From Coccinella septempunctata (taxonomy: Eukaryota > Arthropoda > Insecta > Coleoptera > Coccinellidae), in assembly GCF_907165205.1 (NCBI RefSeq), contig NC_058193.1:24255521-24319520 (forward strand): 64,000 nt of DNA, in the 5' to 3' direction. The first letter of the stretch is position 1; every line of letters begins with the position of its first letter. Shown here one piece after another: positions 47,116-60,288 of the stretch. The position numbers and the translations under genes are program-made. The notes under the pieces are model-generated. The model was not told the DNA's origin. It worked only from the letters and a program-made list of their open reading frames with translations, and ran no database searches.

Positions 47116-49086
47116 CTTATCGTTGCCAATATTTTTATAGAGTATCATGAGGTGCGAGCAGACGAGTCTATAATTCATTGATCGAGTTTTTGGCGCCAAA
47201 AGAAACAATCAAATAATAAAGTTCTCGAAGGTGAAATACTATCACCCCCTTCCGAAATGAGAGATAATGAGTGAATTTATATTTAATTTTGTCTCCAAAT
47301 CTAAAAAAAATCTTTTCACAGATACAATTCGTAATATAACTTTCATTATTTGTTTCATTATTCACTTCATACTCGTGAAAAATAAGTATTTTTCCGTGCT
47401 TGTTGAACTTCACAAATAACGAGTGGAAAAATATAATCGAAATGCCATAATATATACTTCGCTAAAACAGTTACTCTTCGAATTGAACACATTCCTGAAA
47501 TCATACACCAGCGTAGAACTTACATAACAAAACATTAATTTGTGATGGGTAGTAGAAATCATAAAATGCAATTAACCTAATAGTTTTACAGAAATGAATA
47601 ACTATTATACAATCAAAATAGGCACATTAATTTTGAAGTAACTTCAAGTTCTTCAGTTTGAAATCTTGTCATTTATAATATACATATAAGATGAATTAAG
47701 TGAATGAAGATAATTATTGTTTTATTGATATTTATGGTAGATGAGAAGGGTAATAAGCAAATTAAAATTTCACAACATAAAAAAGGGATTCATTATAAAA
47801 ATCTATATTTCGTAATATTTCACTTTTTTAACAATTAAAGATACCTATATGAGAAACTCTGTGGATCATCTAGAGATCACGTATAATTTTTTTAAATTTA
47901 CCATGAGTCCTGATTATTACTCGAAAAAAGTGGTACTGTAATTACTGTGAATATATACGATCTTAACATAAAATGTTGTAATTGTTATATATACTTTTTA
48001 AATTTGATACTATGATAGCTGGTTTTTATTACAGGGTCCTGTATGAAAAAAAGTGAATACAGTGAGATACCTAAAATATCAGCTCTATATCTCATTTATC
48101 TAGTTTTCATTAGAACAAATTGTGTTGCAGGTTGAAAAATATGCAAGAATTTTCACTTTATAAAAACAGGTCCCTGGTTGAAATTCCAAAATAATAGAAT
48201 ATACACCAAAAACGTACGATAGCAGTACAACAGTTACAACGTTTATTATATCAATATCAACTTCTTCAGAAAAATGTAAAATCTGAGCAAACAATGACAT
48301 TCACATAAAATCAAAAATTTTTTATTCACTTGTCTCGACCAAAAAGAGTAAATCACTAATACGTTTCTCACCTAAGACCATTTATATACGCAAAAATCAA
48401 TATAATCCAAATTTCGAACAATTCATATTGGGCAGAAGTAAGATGATGCTAAGTTTCGGTAGTTTGTTTTATATAATACTATTATTATTTACCACTCAGA
48501 AAGTGGGTATTTTATATTTGATTTAATTATTTAGAAATAAATAACCCTCGATTTTAAAATAAAGTTTATATTGACAAAAATAACTATTTACATCTGATTA
48601 GTAACCAATAGCTTACCTTTGTGGCGAAAGTAAGCTATTAATTCTTTAAGTTGAGGAAATTGGTATTATTATTATCACAGATAAGGTACAATCAGACTAG
48701 ATTCAAGGAATATAATGATATATAAAGAGGAAAATGCAAAATGAGAACCTAAGAAACAACCTAAATAGCTAAGCTATTAAGCTAACATATTTCATATTTT
48801 TAGGCAATATCATTGAGCTTCAGTTATTCAAATTATTTTTGTCTCCTTTTTGGTAATACATATTCTCAAAAATAAGATTGTTGGTTGGCTAATTTTATAA
48901 GTATTATCACTATTTTAATTTTTTGTAAAATAATTAATTATTAACATTTGATAACTACCAAATATTCAAAAGAACATGACAATTTTTTGTGCTCCCCTGC
49001 GACAGCTAATGTTTCATGAGATATCTTCTTCTCGCATGAGGTTTCTTCAAAGGTCTATGTTGCATTTTCCAAAATTCTAAGGTCAC

Positions 49087-52000
49087 TTAACTTTTGGTCA
49101 CTTCTATCAAAATAGGGTAATGAATATTATCGTTAAATTCGACGTTATCTAATAATGCTAAACGTTTGGACCAAACAACCTCATTGTAGTTGACAATTTT
49201 TCTGCACGAGAATCCTATTTTCTGAGACTGCTCCATAAAACAGTCCAAAGTATTTCCCCTCTCTGGTGCCATGACCAGAGCCAAACCATCAGACGATAAC
49301 GTCCTCCATAGGCAATCAATCAAATCGTTTCTAGCGTCATCAAAGAACAGGCAATCGGCGCATATAATAACATCGTACCATTCGGTAAAAGAATCATCGT
49401 TCCATTTAAAAACCTTGCTATCTACTGGACAATCGAATTTGTTACATTCTAGGGTTACTTGAACATTCTCTATGGAAATTTTATTTCCGTCGGTTAACGT
49501 TACAGATTTTGGTCGGCCGTATTTAGCTACATAGAGCCCGGCAAGGCAGGACATGCCTCCACCAAGCTCTAGCACCTTTTTATCATTAAATATATCCAGA
49601 TTATTACATACATAATAACTCAAAGTTTCTTCTGAAGGCCATATGCAGATGTTTCCCGTGTTGTTGAAACCCATCAGGTCTTCTGCGGAGAAAGTGCGGT
49701 TTCTGTGACCTACGTTGACTGAAAAGCGCTCGTCGTCTATCTGCATTGAGTAGCTATACCATGTGCGCTTTTTGAATTGATCTAGTAGGCGTACGTCTGT
49801 AGATATGACGGACATGGAGGGAAGCTGTTGCGTTTGAAGAAGCATGAAGGAAGAAATTCGCCTTACAGAGTATTCGTCCGTGGGGCTAGAAGGCTCACTT
49901 CCGGTGGGGCTCTAAATAAATTGTTGCATTTCAATTCCAGGTAAAAGACACCCTATAGCATTTCATTCAGTTTGAATTACGAGATTTTTGATGCATAAAC
50001 CAGTGAATGAGTGAATGGATGAGTTCCGGAATATGTTGAGTTTTTAAACCACGACATTTCGCTATCAACATATATTATAGTATCTTCCGCTGGGTGAAGG
50101 TGAACACTTCTGAAGATGCTCTTGCCATAGCGAAACACGTGTCGTGGTTTAAAAACTCATTTTCGGAAAATCGTATAATCTGTTTAAGTTCGATCAACTG
50201 AATCATAGGCAAGAATAACAGTGTCTTTTAATCTGAGTTCTCGGTCACTTTGGAACTGGAAGTAAAGAAGAAGAAGCCAACACACTTTCCAGGAAAGGAG
50301 TACAAACTCCTTTTATTGACCCAGAACATTTCTGTGGTATAGGAAAATGCACCAACAAGAAACAGTTTTAGAAGCAGGAAAAAAACAAAAATAGAAACAC
50401 TCTGGCAGAATATTCAGAGGCTGGATCATTCTAAAAAGTTTCTATTGATCTGAAAATTATCAGGATCTAGCAAGAATATAGTAGCATATTCTTGCTAAGA
50501 ACCCCTTACTGGGGTTCAGAAATAGGTACCTTGTGAGAATGGATCTTACAGATTCTATGGGGTAAAAGGAGAAATTCCAGATCACCTGATTGAAGAATGC
50601 CTCGTCATTGCAAGCAAGGGAAATATTGCTTTGGACGAGAAATTTGTGGGAGCGAAGGAGTAATCTTCTTGACTTTTTGAAGCAACCCTAGATACTGGAG
50701 TTCATTAGAACTAATTGAACTGGAGAACGAGCTGTAGACCACGTAGTGGGGAGAAACTTTCGAAATAAAATATGTGAATATTTTTTCCAAACAAAACACA
50801 ACCACAATCAAATTGAAAATCTTTTAAAATTGTATGACACGACCCGTATTTCCTATTAAAAAATTTAGATATAACTTTGGATGAATAATAAAGGGATACA
50901 GTTAGGGGAGTACAACCATCTGATTAGTATATGGTAGTCTTTTCGTATAATCCCTCTATATGTATTATAAAAAGTTTTTTCATTCATTTTACCTAACAGT
51001 AGGATGATGCGCATGCTACAAAGTTTACTCTAAAGAAAATACTAAAACTGGGTGAACGCACGGAGGTTTTACAAAAACTTTTTCTTGCTCGATTCCCAAT
51101 GTTTATTATTGGATATAATGAACACATTCTGCGGGGAGCTATACTAGCGGTGATGAACGTAAAAATTAATTTTCTATTTTTGCATAGAAATATTCGACCT
51201 TCAACAGATGTTAAGATTTCGTAACTTTCAGTTATCTTTCTGTAAACAGATTCATTAATCAACCCAGGGTTGCCAAAATTGATTTTATAGAGAGTGGTCC
51301 ACCTGCACTCGATTAAGACTACACAATTATAACGGTCCCGGTGCAGACGAACTCGATGTGTTCGATCAGAACAATGGACATTTAGTAAACGAACTCCCGA
51401 GTTTAAATTTGGAACTACAAAATCTGGCAAATAGACTTGGCTCAGAAGTTGCCAGTAAATTACCTCAATGAACAGAAACACCTGAAATTGGTTGTCCAAA
51501 ATAGAAAGCGAAAATTATGACCCACAATATGATGCCGATGAGTTATGAATATGAGGCATGAAGCCGGTAAAATTAAGGAAATGCAACATTGAAATTTCCA
51601 AGAACTGTTTTTCATGAGGCAAAAATAAAGTTTTGAATTATAAACACCACCCTTGCAAAAAGTTCCGTCATTATTTTCGAAGACTTTAAATTCAGCATCA
51701 CAATATTAAGTAAATATAGGTACTCTCAGTGATTTTATCGCTCAATTTCAAATCACATCAGACCATATTATTGAAAATTTCAAAACTAAGTTAACTATTT
51801 CCAAAAATTTCTTTATTGAGAAATACAAAAACGATAAATAGTGCGTTTTTTCCAATTGTTATGGCTCTGTATCACATAAGATGTTTGGAACTTGCTTTCA
51901 AATGATATAGCATGTTTCTATATGTACCTAAATTTTCAAGATTTCAAAATGAAAGAAAGTTTCTATTAAAATCGAATTATACAGAATAATTTCATCAGTT

Positions 52001-53451
52001 ATAGAAAAAACAAAATTCACAGAATCAATGAAGAACAATAAATGGTTGAATCACAAAGAATAATTAATTGTGAGAATGACGACATTAACTTTGAACATTT
52101 TTAACCCAGGACGTTTGAAAAATGATTTGAGGGGCCTCTTATCTCATTAGCATCTAACACCTCGATACAACTTTCGCGTAATTTTCTTGGGTGGTAACTG
52201 GAATTGAATAAACTTTTGTGTTTTAATAAACCCATAATAGAGTGGTGTTAGGTCCGAGGCTCTCGCTGGCCAATTCCAAGGCTTAAACCACTGATCCTCA
52301 AACATTTTGTACAATTCTATTCTTCTGCTGCACAGTGCACCCAAGTTGAAACCACCACATGCAAAATTGGGAGATCATTAAAAACATCACTAACTAATAA
52401 CCTCAAAATTTCCAAATATTTCTTAGAATTCCACGGCCATCGTAAATAAAAAACCTAATTTGGTAATCATTAAGAATGTAACTTCTCTTGAAACACTCAT
52501 TTCCTTGTGAATAAGGAGGATTTCGTCAACCCAGAATTGTTCATTTTTCTATTAAAAATGCCTTACATTAGATTCAGATCAGAAGATATTCAGAAATGTG
52601 TATCCCATTTTGAAGGTCTTCAGTTATACGACTTAAACTTATGCAAAGTTGTACAAATGCAAGTAGTCAATTTGACGGATGCTTCAAACAGAAGTTCTAG
52701 CTAAGCCTTAATCTTCTTTTGCACTTCTAATGGAAGGTATTATATGTTAAAATACTTTTCAACACATCAAGTTATAGACTTCCACAATGTTTATGTCGCT
52801 TTTGGTTTTGACCCATAGCCGATGAAATTATTCTGTAAAGGTTCGAATTTTCTATTTTTGATTGGTTCTTAAGTAGGATACAAATCACATTGTATATTGT
52901 CCAGTCAAATTTTAGTTGAAAATAAATGTGACATAAATTGGCAGGCAAACCAAAATATTATGACAATTGGATAGTAAAACCACATCTTCCAGTTGAAGAA
53001 AATGCAAACCAGAATAATTATGAGCAACAATATTGTCAAGTATGCTATTCCAAATTGTTCTTCATAGAAAATTGGGTGAATTGCTTTGGAGTGAAATTTC
53101 CTCAGACTTCTCATTGAAGAGAATGAATATCCATAAATCGATATGGTTTATGTAAATGAATCAAAACCAAGATCGAAACACATATGAAGTAATGAAATGG
53201 AAAACATAAGTTACAGAAAACATAAATGTTTCATGCCAGAATGAAATAAGCAAATACATTGAAAGCAACAAACAGAACAAATTAAATTACAGAAGTTTTG
53301 TAACAACAATTTGTACCTTCAATGCCTTTGCAAGAATTGCCCACCTTCTCCGAGCCACCTTTTTCTTTTCATTTCCAGCAAACTTAATTAAATCGCTTAT
53401 ATCAATGGAACATTTAGACTGGTAATCGTATACATCTTTTCTTTGGTCCAT
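49087..53451 (-). CDS. CAMKMT: Calmodulin-lysine N-methyltransferase
   Basis: Two exons, 53451-53317 (45 codons) and 49911-49087 (274 codons plus stop), join in phase 0 to 319 residues, like the vertebrate protein (323). Exon 1 ends KKKVARRRWAILAKALK and exon 2 carries YSVRRISSF, matching the family's VARRRW and SVRR motifs; this is why I add exon 1 and do not start at the ATG at 49845. The seven-beta-strand methyltransferase core shows FNNTGNICIWPSEETL, the SAM-binding loop VLELGGGMSCLAG, VTLTDGN, and DVIICADCLFFDDARNDLID. The end is NIHYPILIEVTKS. It trimethylates a calmodulin lysine. The 3.4-kb intron is full of transposon remnants. Confidence 0.9.
50036..50162 (+). mobile_element. Penelope-like terminal fragment with inverted flank
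   Basis: gagtttttaaaccacgaca followed by tttcgctat at 50037-50065 is the inverted copy of atagcgaaa...tgtcgtggtttaaaaactc at 50127-50159. Such partially inverted termini around a gaagatgc...gcgaaacacgtgtcgt motif are known from Penelope-like elements. No reverse transcriptase or GIY-YIG frame is nearby, so only the terminus remains. It lies in the CAMKMT intron. Confidence 0.45.
50110..50143 (+). ncRNA. Hammerhead-ribozyme-like motif
   Basis: CTGAAGA (50110-50116), a possible short stem II GCT/AGC (118-120 with 129-131), GAAA (50132-50135), a tiny stem III CACGTG, and a GTC cleavage triplet (50141-50143) are in the order and spacing of the minimal hammerheads described in Penelope-like retroelements. 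One extra U before stem II and weak stem I pairing leave the fold uncertain. Confidence 0.45.
50270..50700 (+). mobile_element. Decayed non-LTR retrotransposon 3' end
   Basis: The plus frame around 50550-50645 reads RFYGVKGEIPDHLIEECLVI, the C-terminal C-x2-C...H...C motif region of RNase H-bearing non-LTR elements (first Cys pair damaged). Upstream, in broken frames, pieces such as ENGSY and PLTGVQ correspond to the L.G.LTGHC..R.HL segment before that motif. Stops and frameshifts throughout show it is dead. A perfect hairpin tagcaagaatatagtagcat plus attcttgcta at about 50470-50499 lies within it. Confidence 0.5.
52147..52344 (-). pseudogene. DDE transposase remnant (mariner/Tc1-like)
   Basis: The minus frame contains MFEDQWFKPWNWPARASDLT followed by PLYYGFIKTQKF. 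This matches the widespread insect transposase phrase (FP..WIGRGGP..WPARSPDLTPLDFFLWG..K..VY) around the last catalytic Asp. About 60 residues survive without the upstream helix-turn-helix or first Asp. It sits in the CAMKMT intron. Confidence 0.55.
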
Positions 53452-54536
53452 AGATGCATAAGTTAGTATACAAAGTCTTTCAAGTTATGCCTGAAAGGCA
53501 ATATTGTATTTATTAATACGCGATTTCATTCCTTCATGCTTTTATCCTACAGAGATGCACGTGTAGACTAGTCAAATTTCAAATGACTAGGTGGTATATA
53601 ACAGTGGATTCGCTAGGAGAGTTAAAAATAAAATACTTGTGTATCCTTAGTCTTCATACATTATTGATTGAGATCGATTTTTTTAAAGATTTTGAAATGA
53701 ATACTCACATTCTGGTTAAATAAAATCAAACCACTCGACCGGGGAATTATAAATTCATAAATCCAATCTCAAATGTTTTCAATATTTTAGAATATCACAA
53801 ACATAAAAACTATGAAATCAAAAATCAGTTTGTTGCTAAAATTTAGCGATGACACTTGACAGTTGAGACTGTTGACAGATGTCAGCTGACAGACACGAGG
53901 AAGTGGTGGAGCCCAGCGGCGTACTCAAAAATTAACCCAAAAACAATGCAAGTTTTTTCTCTTTGTGAATGATTGATGATTGTAACATCGCTTCTTACTA
54001 AAGGCGACAAAAATAATTCTTGTTATTCTTTGCTAAAGGGTTTTGAACTATACGTCATAGAATTTAGTAATTGACAGTGACATCCACTGCGAAGTTGCAA
54101 TAATTCATGAAGATCCTGTATTCTGTATACGAAAAAAATAAGTGTATTTCATTTTAATAGACGGAATAAAATGATATTCCACATAATTAGAGTGCGACAT
54201 GAGTATTCGGTCGCACTTTACGGCAGTAATGCAGTTAGCGATAGTAACTAATTTCTTTGGCGTCCCTAGTGAAGGGGCAGAGGGTGTCAGCTGCTACCAC
54301 GTCCAGTGCCTTCACCTTTCTAAAAATAAGTTTCCTTTAGCCAATCGATCCCTCCATGTTTGGAATATAATCAAAGAGAAATATTTAGATATTTATTGAA
54401 AAACTAATCACATAACAAATATAAAACCTATCTGCACTCTGAAGCTGCTTATAATAAACACCTTTATTAAAGGTAAAATTTAAGTAGAAAAATACATTTC
54501 ATTTGTTGAACTAATACTAATATCAAAATTATGAAG
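53452..54536. other. Interval between CAMKMT start and DENND2 stop
   Basis: CAMKMT promoter and 5' UTR, and the DENND2-like 3' UTR. A plus-strand frame at 54199-54399 (66 codons) has somewhat higher GC than its surroundings but no recognisable domain; I do not call it. Nothing else is seen. Confidence 0.45.
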
Positions 54537-57500
54537 TCAAAACTTCCAGTCTAATATTTTATCGAGGATCAATACGGATTGCTCGGAAGCATACATGGCA
54601 ATTTTTTTGTCAAACTGAGAAAAATCCTGTGAATTGGTGATCACTGAATCCACAAATGTGAGGAACATGCTCGATTCTGTGAACCAATTCAAAAATCTTC
54701 TAACACCTTTCCTTTTGGCTGATCTGATGAATGCCTCTCTCTGAAAATGAAGGACAATTTATTATTGTGTTAAGAATCTGAAAATGAATTCGCTAAACTT
54801 GAATATTTCTGGTTCAATCCTGACATTATGTTTGAGAATAATTTCAATTCTACAGAAAACAATTATTTTGATACCCTGATTCAATCAAATAAAAAAATTT
54901 CGAAATTTCATTAATTTCTCTTTCAAAAACGAATATTACCTATTTAAAATTTTGTTCTATGCGAATTGAATAAAAAACAAATATATCAAGTCGTTTTTGA
55001 AGGGAAAACTGAACCATGAATCCTAAGAACCAGTTAAATTTGCTTAATTTATCATATCATATTTATCATAGGTAGCAGAAAAAATGGCAAAAGCTGTTGA
55101 AGATTTACCTGGAAGTTTCCGTTGACAATATAATCTCTGTAATTTTTTAAAGCCACAGAAAACATATGGATGTAAGCATCAGTCAAGTAAAAGGAATGGG
55201 CTTCTTCATCAACAGGAATGCTTTTTGCTGCTTCTAGATGTTTACGCCATGCCCTGAGCATTGATGAGCTAAGGGCTTTATCTTCATCTCCCTCTTCTTT
55301 CCATATGCATTTTTCGTCCAAATCCACCACAATACCCTTGAAAATATGAAAAAAATAATGCAGCCATTCAAAATATATCAATTGCAGCACCGCTGAAAAA
55401 ACTTAGAAAAGCTCACAGATGTATTTTTTTTAACTTATTTATCTGAATTAAAACACTAAGGTTCTGTACCTAAATAATGTATGTTTTATGTCACTAAATA
55501 CGAATCAAAGTTTGATTCATGATGATCACACACGCATTAAAGTGGCGCGTGTGCCTATAGCCAATGTAAACAAATGAAGCTGTGCTCATCGGAATGGAAA
55601 CAAACAAGTTTAATTTTGGTTATTTTAATTCCTATGCCACCCACAATTTCAAAATCTCGCCACTGCCACACCACATCGGTGCGCGCCTCTTCTTTCCCAT
55701 ATGACACTTATTTTGTATGGAAAGACAACAAAATTTTTTTTCGAATTTGGTAGACTTCATGACCATTAATTATGAGTTATGAAAGAGCCCAGTATGTATT
55801 AAAGCGATTAGCGTCACGATAAGGGATGGTGCTCTTCAGTAAATTGAGTGTTTTCACATTTGAAACCATTAATACAATTGAATTACGAAAAACGTCTGTC
55901 AGTTGATCAAGAATAAGTGGTCAAACTTACATGTTCAATGTCATGCTTATTTAGAACTTCAACTGAAAGAATACCACATATTATCGGCGTGGGGGCTTCC
56001 ACAAATTCCCACAACGATTTTGGTAACACTGGTATGAATGAATGTGGCCAAGTGAATGGATAAATGATAGTTTGTAAAGCTTCAACACAAGATGACAATT
56101 TACTGTAAAAAACGAATACAATGAGAAAATGAATATACGGTACCACAAAAATATATCAGAAATGCATCACTCACCTCAGGAGGCAGCTGATCAGAATCAC
56201 CTTCCGTTCAAGTAGGAGTGATGCAAAGATTTTCCGCAGAATTTCAGTAGGTAGTTCATGCAAATCCTTCAGATCTGAATTTTCATAGATCGGGTCCTCG
56301 TGAACGTTCAACACAATTTCGTTCTCACCACACATGTCAAGAAAATCAATCGACGTTTTAGCAATACTGTTATTTACCATCTCCTTTTTCCGTTTCGTTA
56401 ATGACTCATATTCTCCTTTATCGTTTACTATCACAAAACTGCTTTCTATTGAATCTTCTAGAGAACTTCTGTTCACATCATCTTCTTTTTTTATCGTATC
56501 ACTCCTGTTATTCTCAATTATGTCAGGGCCACATCTTTCATCGTCTTCTTTTATACTTGAAAAATTCTCTTTATTCCTTCCACATCCTATGCTATCAGCT
56601 AATTTTATCACCACCGTTTCACCCGGTTGGGGGAATTTATTATAGTAGAAAGCTTCAAGTAGATTATTTCTGTGTTTTTCCGAGATTCCATGGCGAGATT
56701 CTAATTCAATAAGTATTTTTTTATAAAATCTTGGGGACTTATGTTTACTTAAAATACAATATGCTATTGGAAGACATTTATTACTTCCTTCAGGTACCAC
56801 ACGACGACAATAACCAAAAGTTCTTTCACCTCTATCATCAGTTATAACTAAGGAATAGCATTGAGCATTCAATGTTTTATCTAAGGGACCGCAGGCTGCA
56901 TCTGGAAAGCAGAGATCTTCTATTTTATGAGGAACTTGAACCTGAAATCATAATTATATTATTGCAGATCTTGGGAAAAATCAACCAGAAGACAGGAGCA
57001 ATCGGGTTATTCAAGGGGAACCAGAAATGTCGAGCAATATTTCCATTTACCATGGATAATAGAACACCAAAAAATAAGTGGACTTTGTCTATTGAATTCA
57101 TGTCCGAAACCGCTTGTTAAGGGTACTGCAACCATTAAAAAGGGCATAACGATAATCAGTTTTTCCTACGTAACTACCGCAATGGGTACCATAATACATT
57201 CAAATGTTGGGAATTATTTGAGGATATCAAGACACGTTATTTGCTAAAATTTTTTGGATTCCTCGGAATCACTAGGGGTAGTTTTCAAGGGGTGATGTAT
57301 GTGCAGAAAAGTTTGACTCTCCCCTTGAACACTAAACTCAGTGAATCAGAGAAATCAAACACCCATCAGCATATAACGTGCCTCGACTTCTTCGTATGAT
57401 ACCCAACATTTGAAGGCATTATGCTACCTACCTCTTTCGGAAGTCAAGCGGAAAAACCTATTATCGGTAAGCTCTTTTTAAAGACTTTAGTCCGCTTAAT

Positions 57501-58869
57501 AAGTGGATTCGAGTTCATCAGGCAAAGAGCGTTTAGTTTTTAGTGTTCTACCATTTGCAAACAGCCTACTACTTTCTTGTTTCGAATGAAACACCTAATA
57601 TATCTCTGCATGGCTGATTTGATGGTAATTTCAACAGTACCTATGCCATATCTTGGGTTTATTAGGTAGTTATTGGAATTCTTATTCATATGCACTCAAT
57701 GCGGAACATTAACTAATGGAATTTTTTATAATACCGAATTCCATTGGTAAAACTAGTGTAATAGTGAATAATAAAATCTACTTACATTATGTGGATATTT
57801 GAACTTGATTCTTCTAACATCAGCATTCCATTCAACAATCAAACAACATTCAAATAAAGTGCTTTTCTTCGACTGAGGCCTAATTTTGGCGTATACTGAA
57901 ACATTTCTGACGTACGTTCTGAATTTGTCAACTGTAGGATCATCATAAGACATCTTTCTATCAGACACATTTGCCAAACTAGTCTCATTTGGATCGAAAC
58001 TGTCATCCATATCTTTATGGATGTCTGTTTTTGGGGCATCTAACCGACTATTTTTTTCGCCAATTTCTTCCACAGCCCCCTGTCCATTTTCTTTTGGAAT
58101 AGAGTCAAGCTCGCCAACATCTGAGTTTTTATTGATGGTGTTATTAGTTAAAGTCACATCATTTTCCTCTTGTTTTTTTGTATTTGTTTTCGTTTCAAAT
58201 GTATCGATGAGCTGTTTTATGTTAACAGTTCCTGGAAATGGTTTTTCTATATCGTCCATAGGGGTAGATGAGGCTGATTCAGAATTAAATGATGACAAAG
58301 AGGAAACCTCCGACTGTTGATCCTAAGGGAAGATGAATAATTAAGAAAGAATGACCATTAAAACCTCAAGTTGTTGAAAAATTATAATTAATAAATATAA
58401 TTGGTTGAATTTTAATTGTATTATTTGTTCATCGTCGGCATCCAACTACGAAATATGCTATTCTACTGAATTATAAAAGGTTGGGCAGTCCGATATAAAA
58501 TTAATATTTCTTCAACAAATAGGTAGGTAACTCAAAATGAAAAAGCTGAAACACGACTATTGATTTTTAATTATCCTAATTTTTTTGGCAATAAAACTTC
58601 TTTTTTCTTGGTTGAAGAAATACTAATATTATTCCAGACCTATGCCCCGAATATCTGGTATCTAAATAAATTATTTTAACTAAATACGTATATGTTAGTG
58701 AAATTCAGAAGCAAGCAAATAAATTTCATAATTTATCGAAAGAAGCTTAATTAATTTCTGCTGAATAATACACAAGTGTTAATTTTCGGACTAAACTCAT
58801 ATGTACTTACTAATTTATCGTCCAATGAACCACTATGATGCTTCGTAGGATTTGCGAATTGAATAGTAA
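54537..58869 (-). CDS. DENND2: DENN-domain protein, DENND2 type (3' part)
   Basis: Exons from the right: 58869-58811 (probable), 58322-57786, 56941-56175, 56102-55931, 55336-55109, 54740-54537; all junctions keep phase. A Ser/Asp-rich linker precedes the upstream DENN part (LFECCLIVEWN, KFKYPHNVQVPHKIEDLCFP, ERTFGYCRRVVPEG, LPIAYCILS, ELESRHGIS). The core DENN follows (ILRKIFASLLLERKVILIS, SSCVEALQTIIYPFTWPHSF, IPVLP, APTPIICGIL), then the dDENN part (FSVALKNYRDYIVNGNFQ, RKGVRRFLNWF). DENND2 proteins are Rab GDP-GTP exchange factors (Rab9 in mammals) in membrane traffic. An acidic insert of about 90 residues sits inside the DENN module. The start lies upstream, beyond what I can place; the frame is closed by a stop left of the probable first exon shown. 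Confidence 0.82.
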
Positions 58870-60288
58870 CTGAGGAAGCTTGGGACCCATATAATTAAGA
58901 GTAATCATAACTTTCTCTCAATAAAATAAAAAAAAAATTATGAGGCACTTTTTCCATTCAACATTTCTTTTTGTACGTATGAAAATGCTAGTTTAGTTTG
59001 GAAGGAAAATATTGCGGGAATTCTATTAATTTCTTGACATTCCGTTTCAGTCATTTCAATATAAAGAAATGAACTGTTTTATCTAGTTCCCCATTTTCGA
59101 TATTTTCATATGCAAGCAAGTGGAATTTTATCAGTGAAAATGTAGTTAATGATTGCAATAAACTGAATAGTTGAATGAATTAGATTTTTACGATAAATCT
59201 GAAGATATTTTTGAAAAGCAAATACAAATCAGTATTGGAAAACAGGATTTATTCAATACTAGAAATGAGAATCCCCTTTGTAAGAGATAAAAGATCTCGT
59301 AAATAGTTTCCAGTGATTTTTGGTATGAATTTCAAGTTCTCAATATGTCAGTATTTCATAATCCAAATTATACTAATGAGTTGATAATATACAATTTTAA
59401 ATAAGCCTTCTTATTGATTAATTAGCAAAATGGTATAGCTACTGGCATAAAATATTTAATTAAAAATGTTAGTGTAGGCCTGTCAGCTGTTTAAAATTAG
59501 TTTTCATAATGAGAATTACATTGGGCAAATAAGACATGCTACATGCTGTGAAAATTCTATTTCCATGTAAAATTGGTTCTTACATAATAATAACAAAAAG
59601 AAAAAATTAGTATTACTGATCAACGAGAGAGATTCTATATAAAATTCTTCGACATTAATCGGTGAAAAATGGCAAATGTAAAAACAAATCGAAAATGCAA
59701 TATACATAAATGAAAAGTAATAATAAAAACAACATATTCTCAGGTACTTGAAGATATTCAATATACGAGATATTTCAATAACTGGCAATAAATTTGTCAC
59801 ATGAAGATAAAGAGTATTTCTTATGAGAATTTCGAGTTACCAAAATAGAAGGAGCAAGGTCAGGGTATGAAGCATCGAGTAAATAGAATAATGGCTTCGA
59901 CAATAACTTCTTGATATAATGAAGCTATTTTTGCAGACGGTCAAAAGACTTCCATTGTGTACTTTTATTTCAAAGAAAATCTGTTAACCGATACAAAGAA
60001 TTCTTTCAATGTTCTGTTCAAATGAACTTTGTGTGCATTAAACTAAATAAAAGAGTAATTATTCATTGAGGAAATATTATTTGGTAGAAAATGGTTAGCC
60101 CAGAGGACATGAAAAGGGGTGAATTGCTCAGACATATCGATTTTCTTTGAATTTGTGCCTCTATTTGTACTGTGTCATGTAGGAAATGACATCCCTTATA
60201 ATTTCATTCTTTTTGAAGGAAAATGAATGAGGATATATTTTTCGACTTCCATTAATCGAAGCGTTTTTTGAGTGCTGACGCTATCTAA

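Larger units (their letters stand above)
44924..49086. other. 4.1-kb interval between WBP4 and CAMKMT
   Basis: It must hold the missing WBP4 first exon and promoter and the CAMKMT 3' UTR. It also contains a MITE (45325-45668), a degenerate hammerhead-like motif (46617-46650), a Cys-rich open end (46996-47115), and a short hairpin, aatagcttacctttgtggcg / aaagtaagctatt, near 48606-48640. The rest is AT-rich and featureless to me. Confidence 0.5.

Noticed and set aside
50993..51499. 168-codon minus frame in the CAMKMT intron
   Set aside because: Long, but its composition is irregular, no domain is visible, and it sits among transposon remnants; possibly an old repeat.
52905..53114. Hydrophobic 69-codon minus frame
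   Set aside because: AT-rich sequence gives Phe/Ile/Leu-rich frames by chance; no splice signals or family resemblance.
54199..54399. 66-codon plus frame between CAMKMT and DENND2
   Set aside because: No recognisable domain or mitochondrial motif; support is only modest GC elevation.
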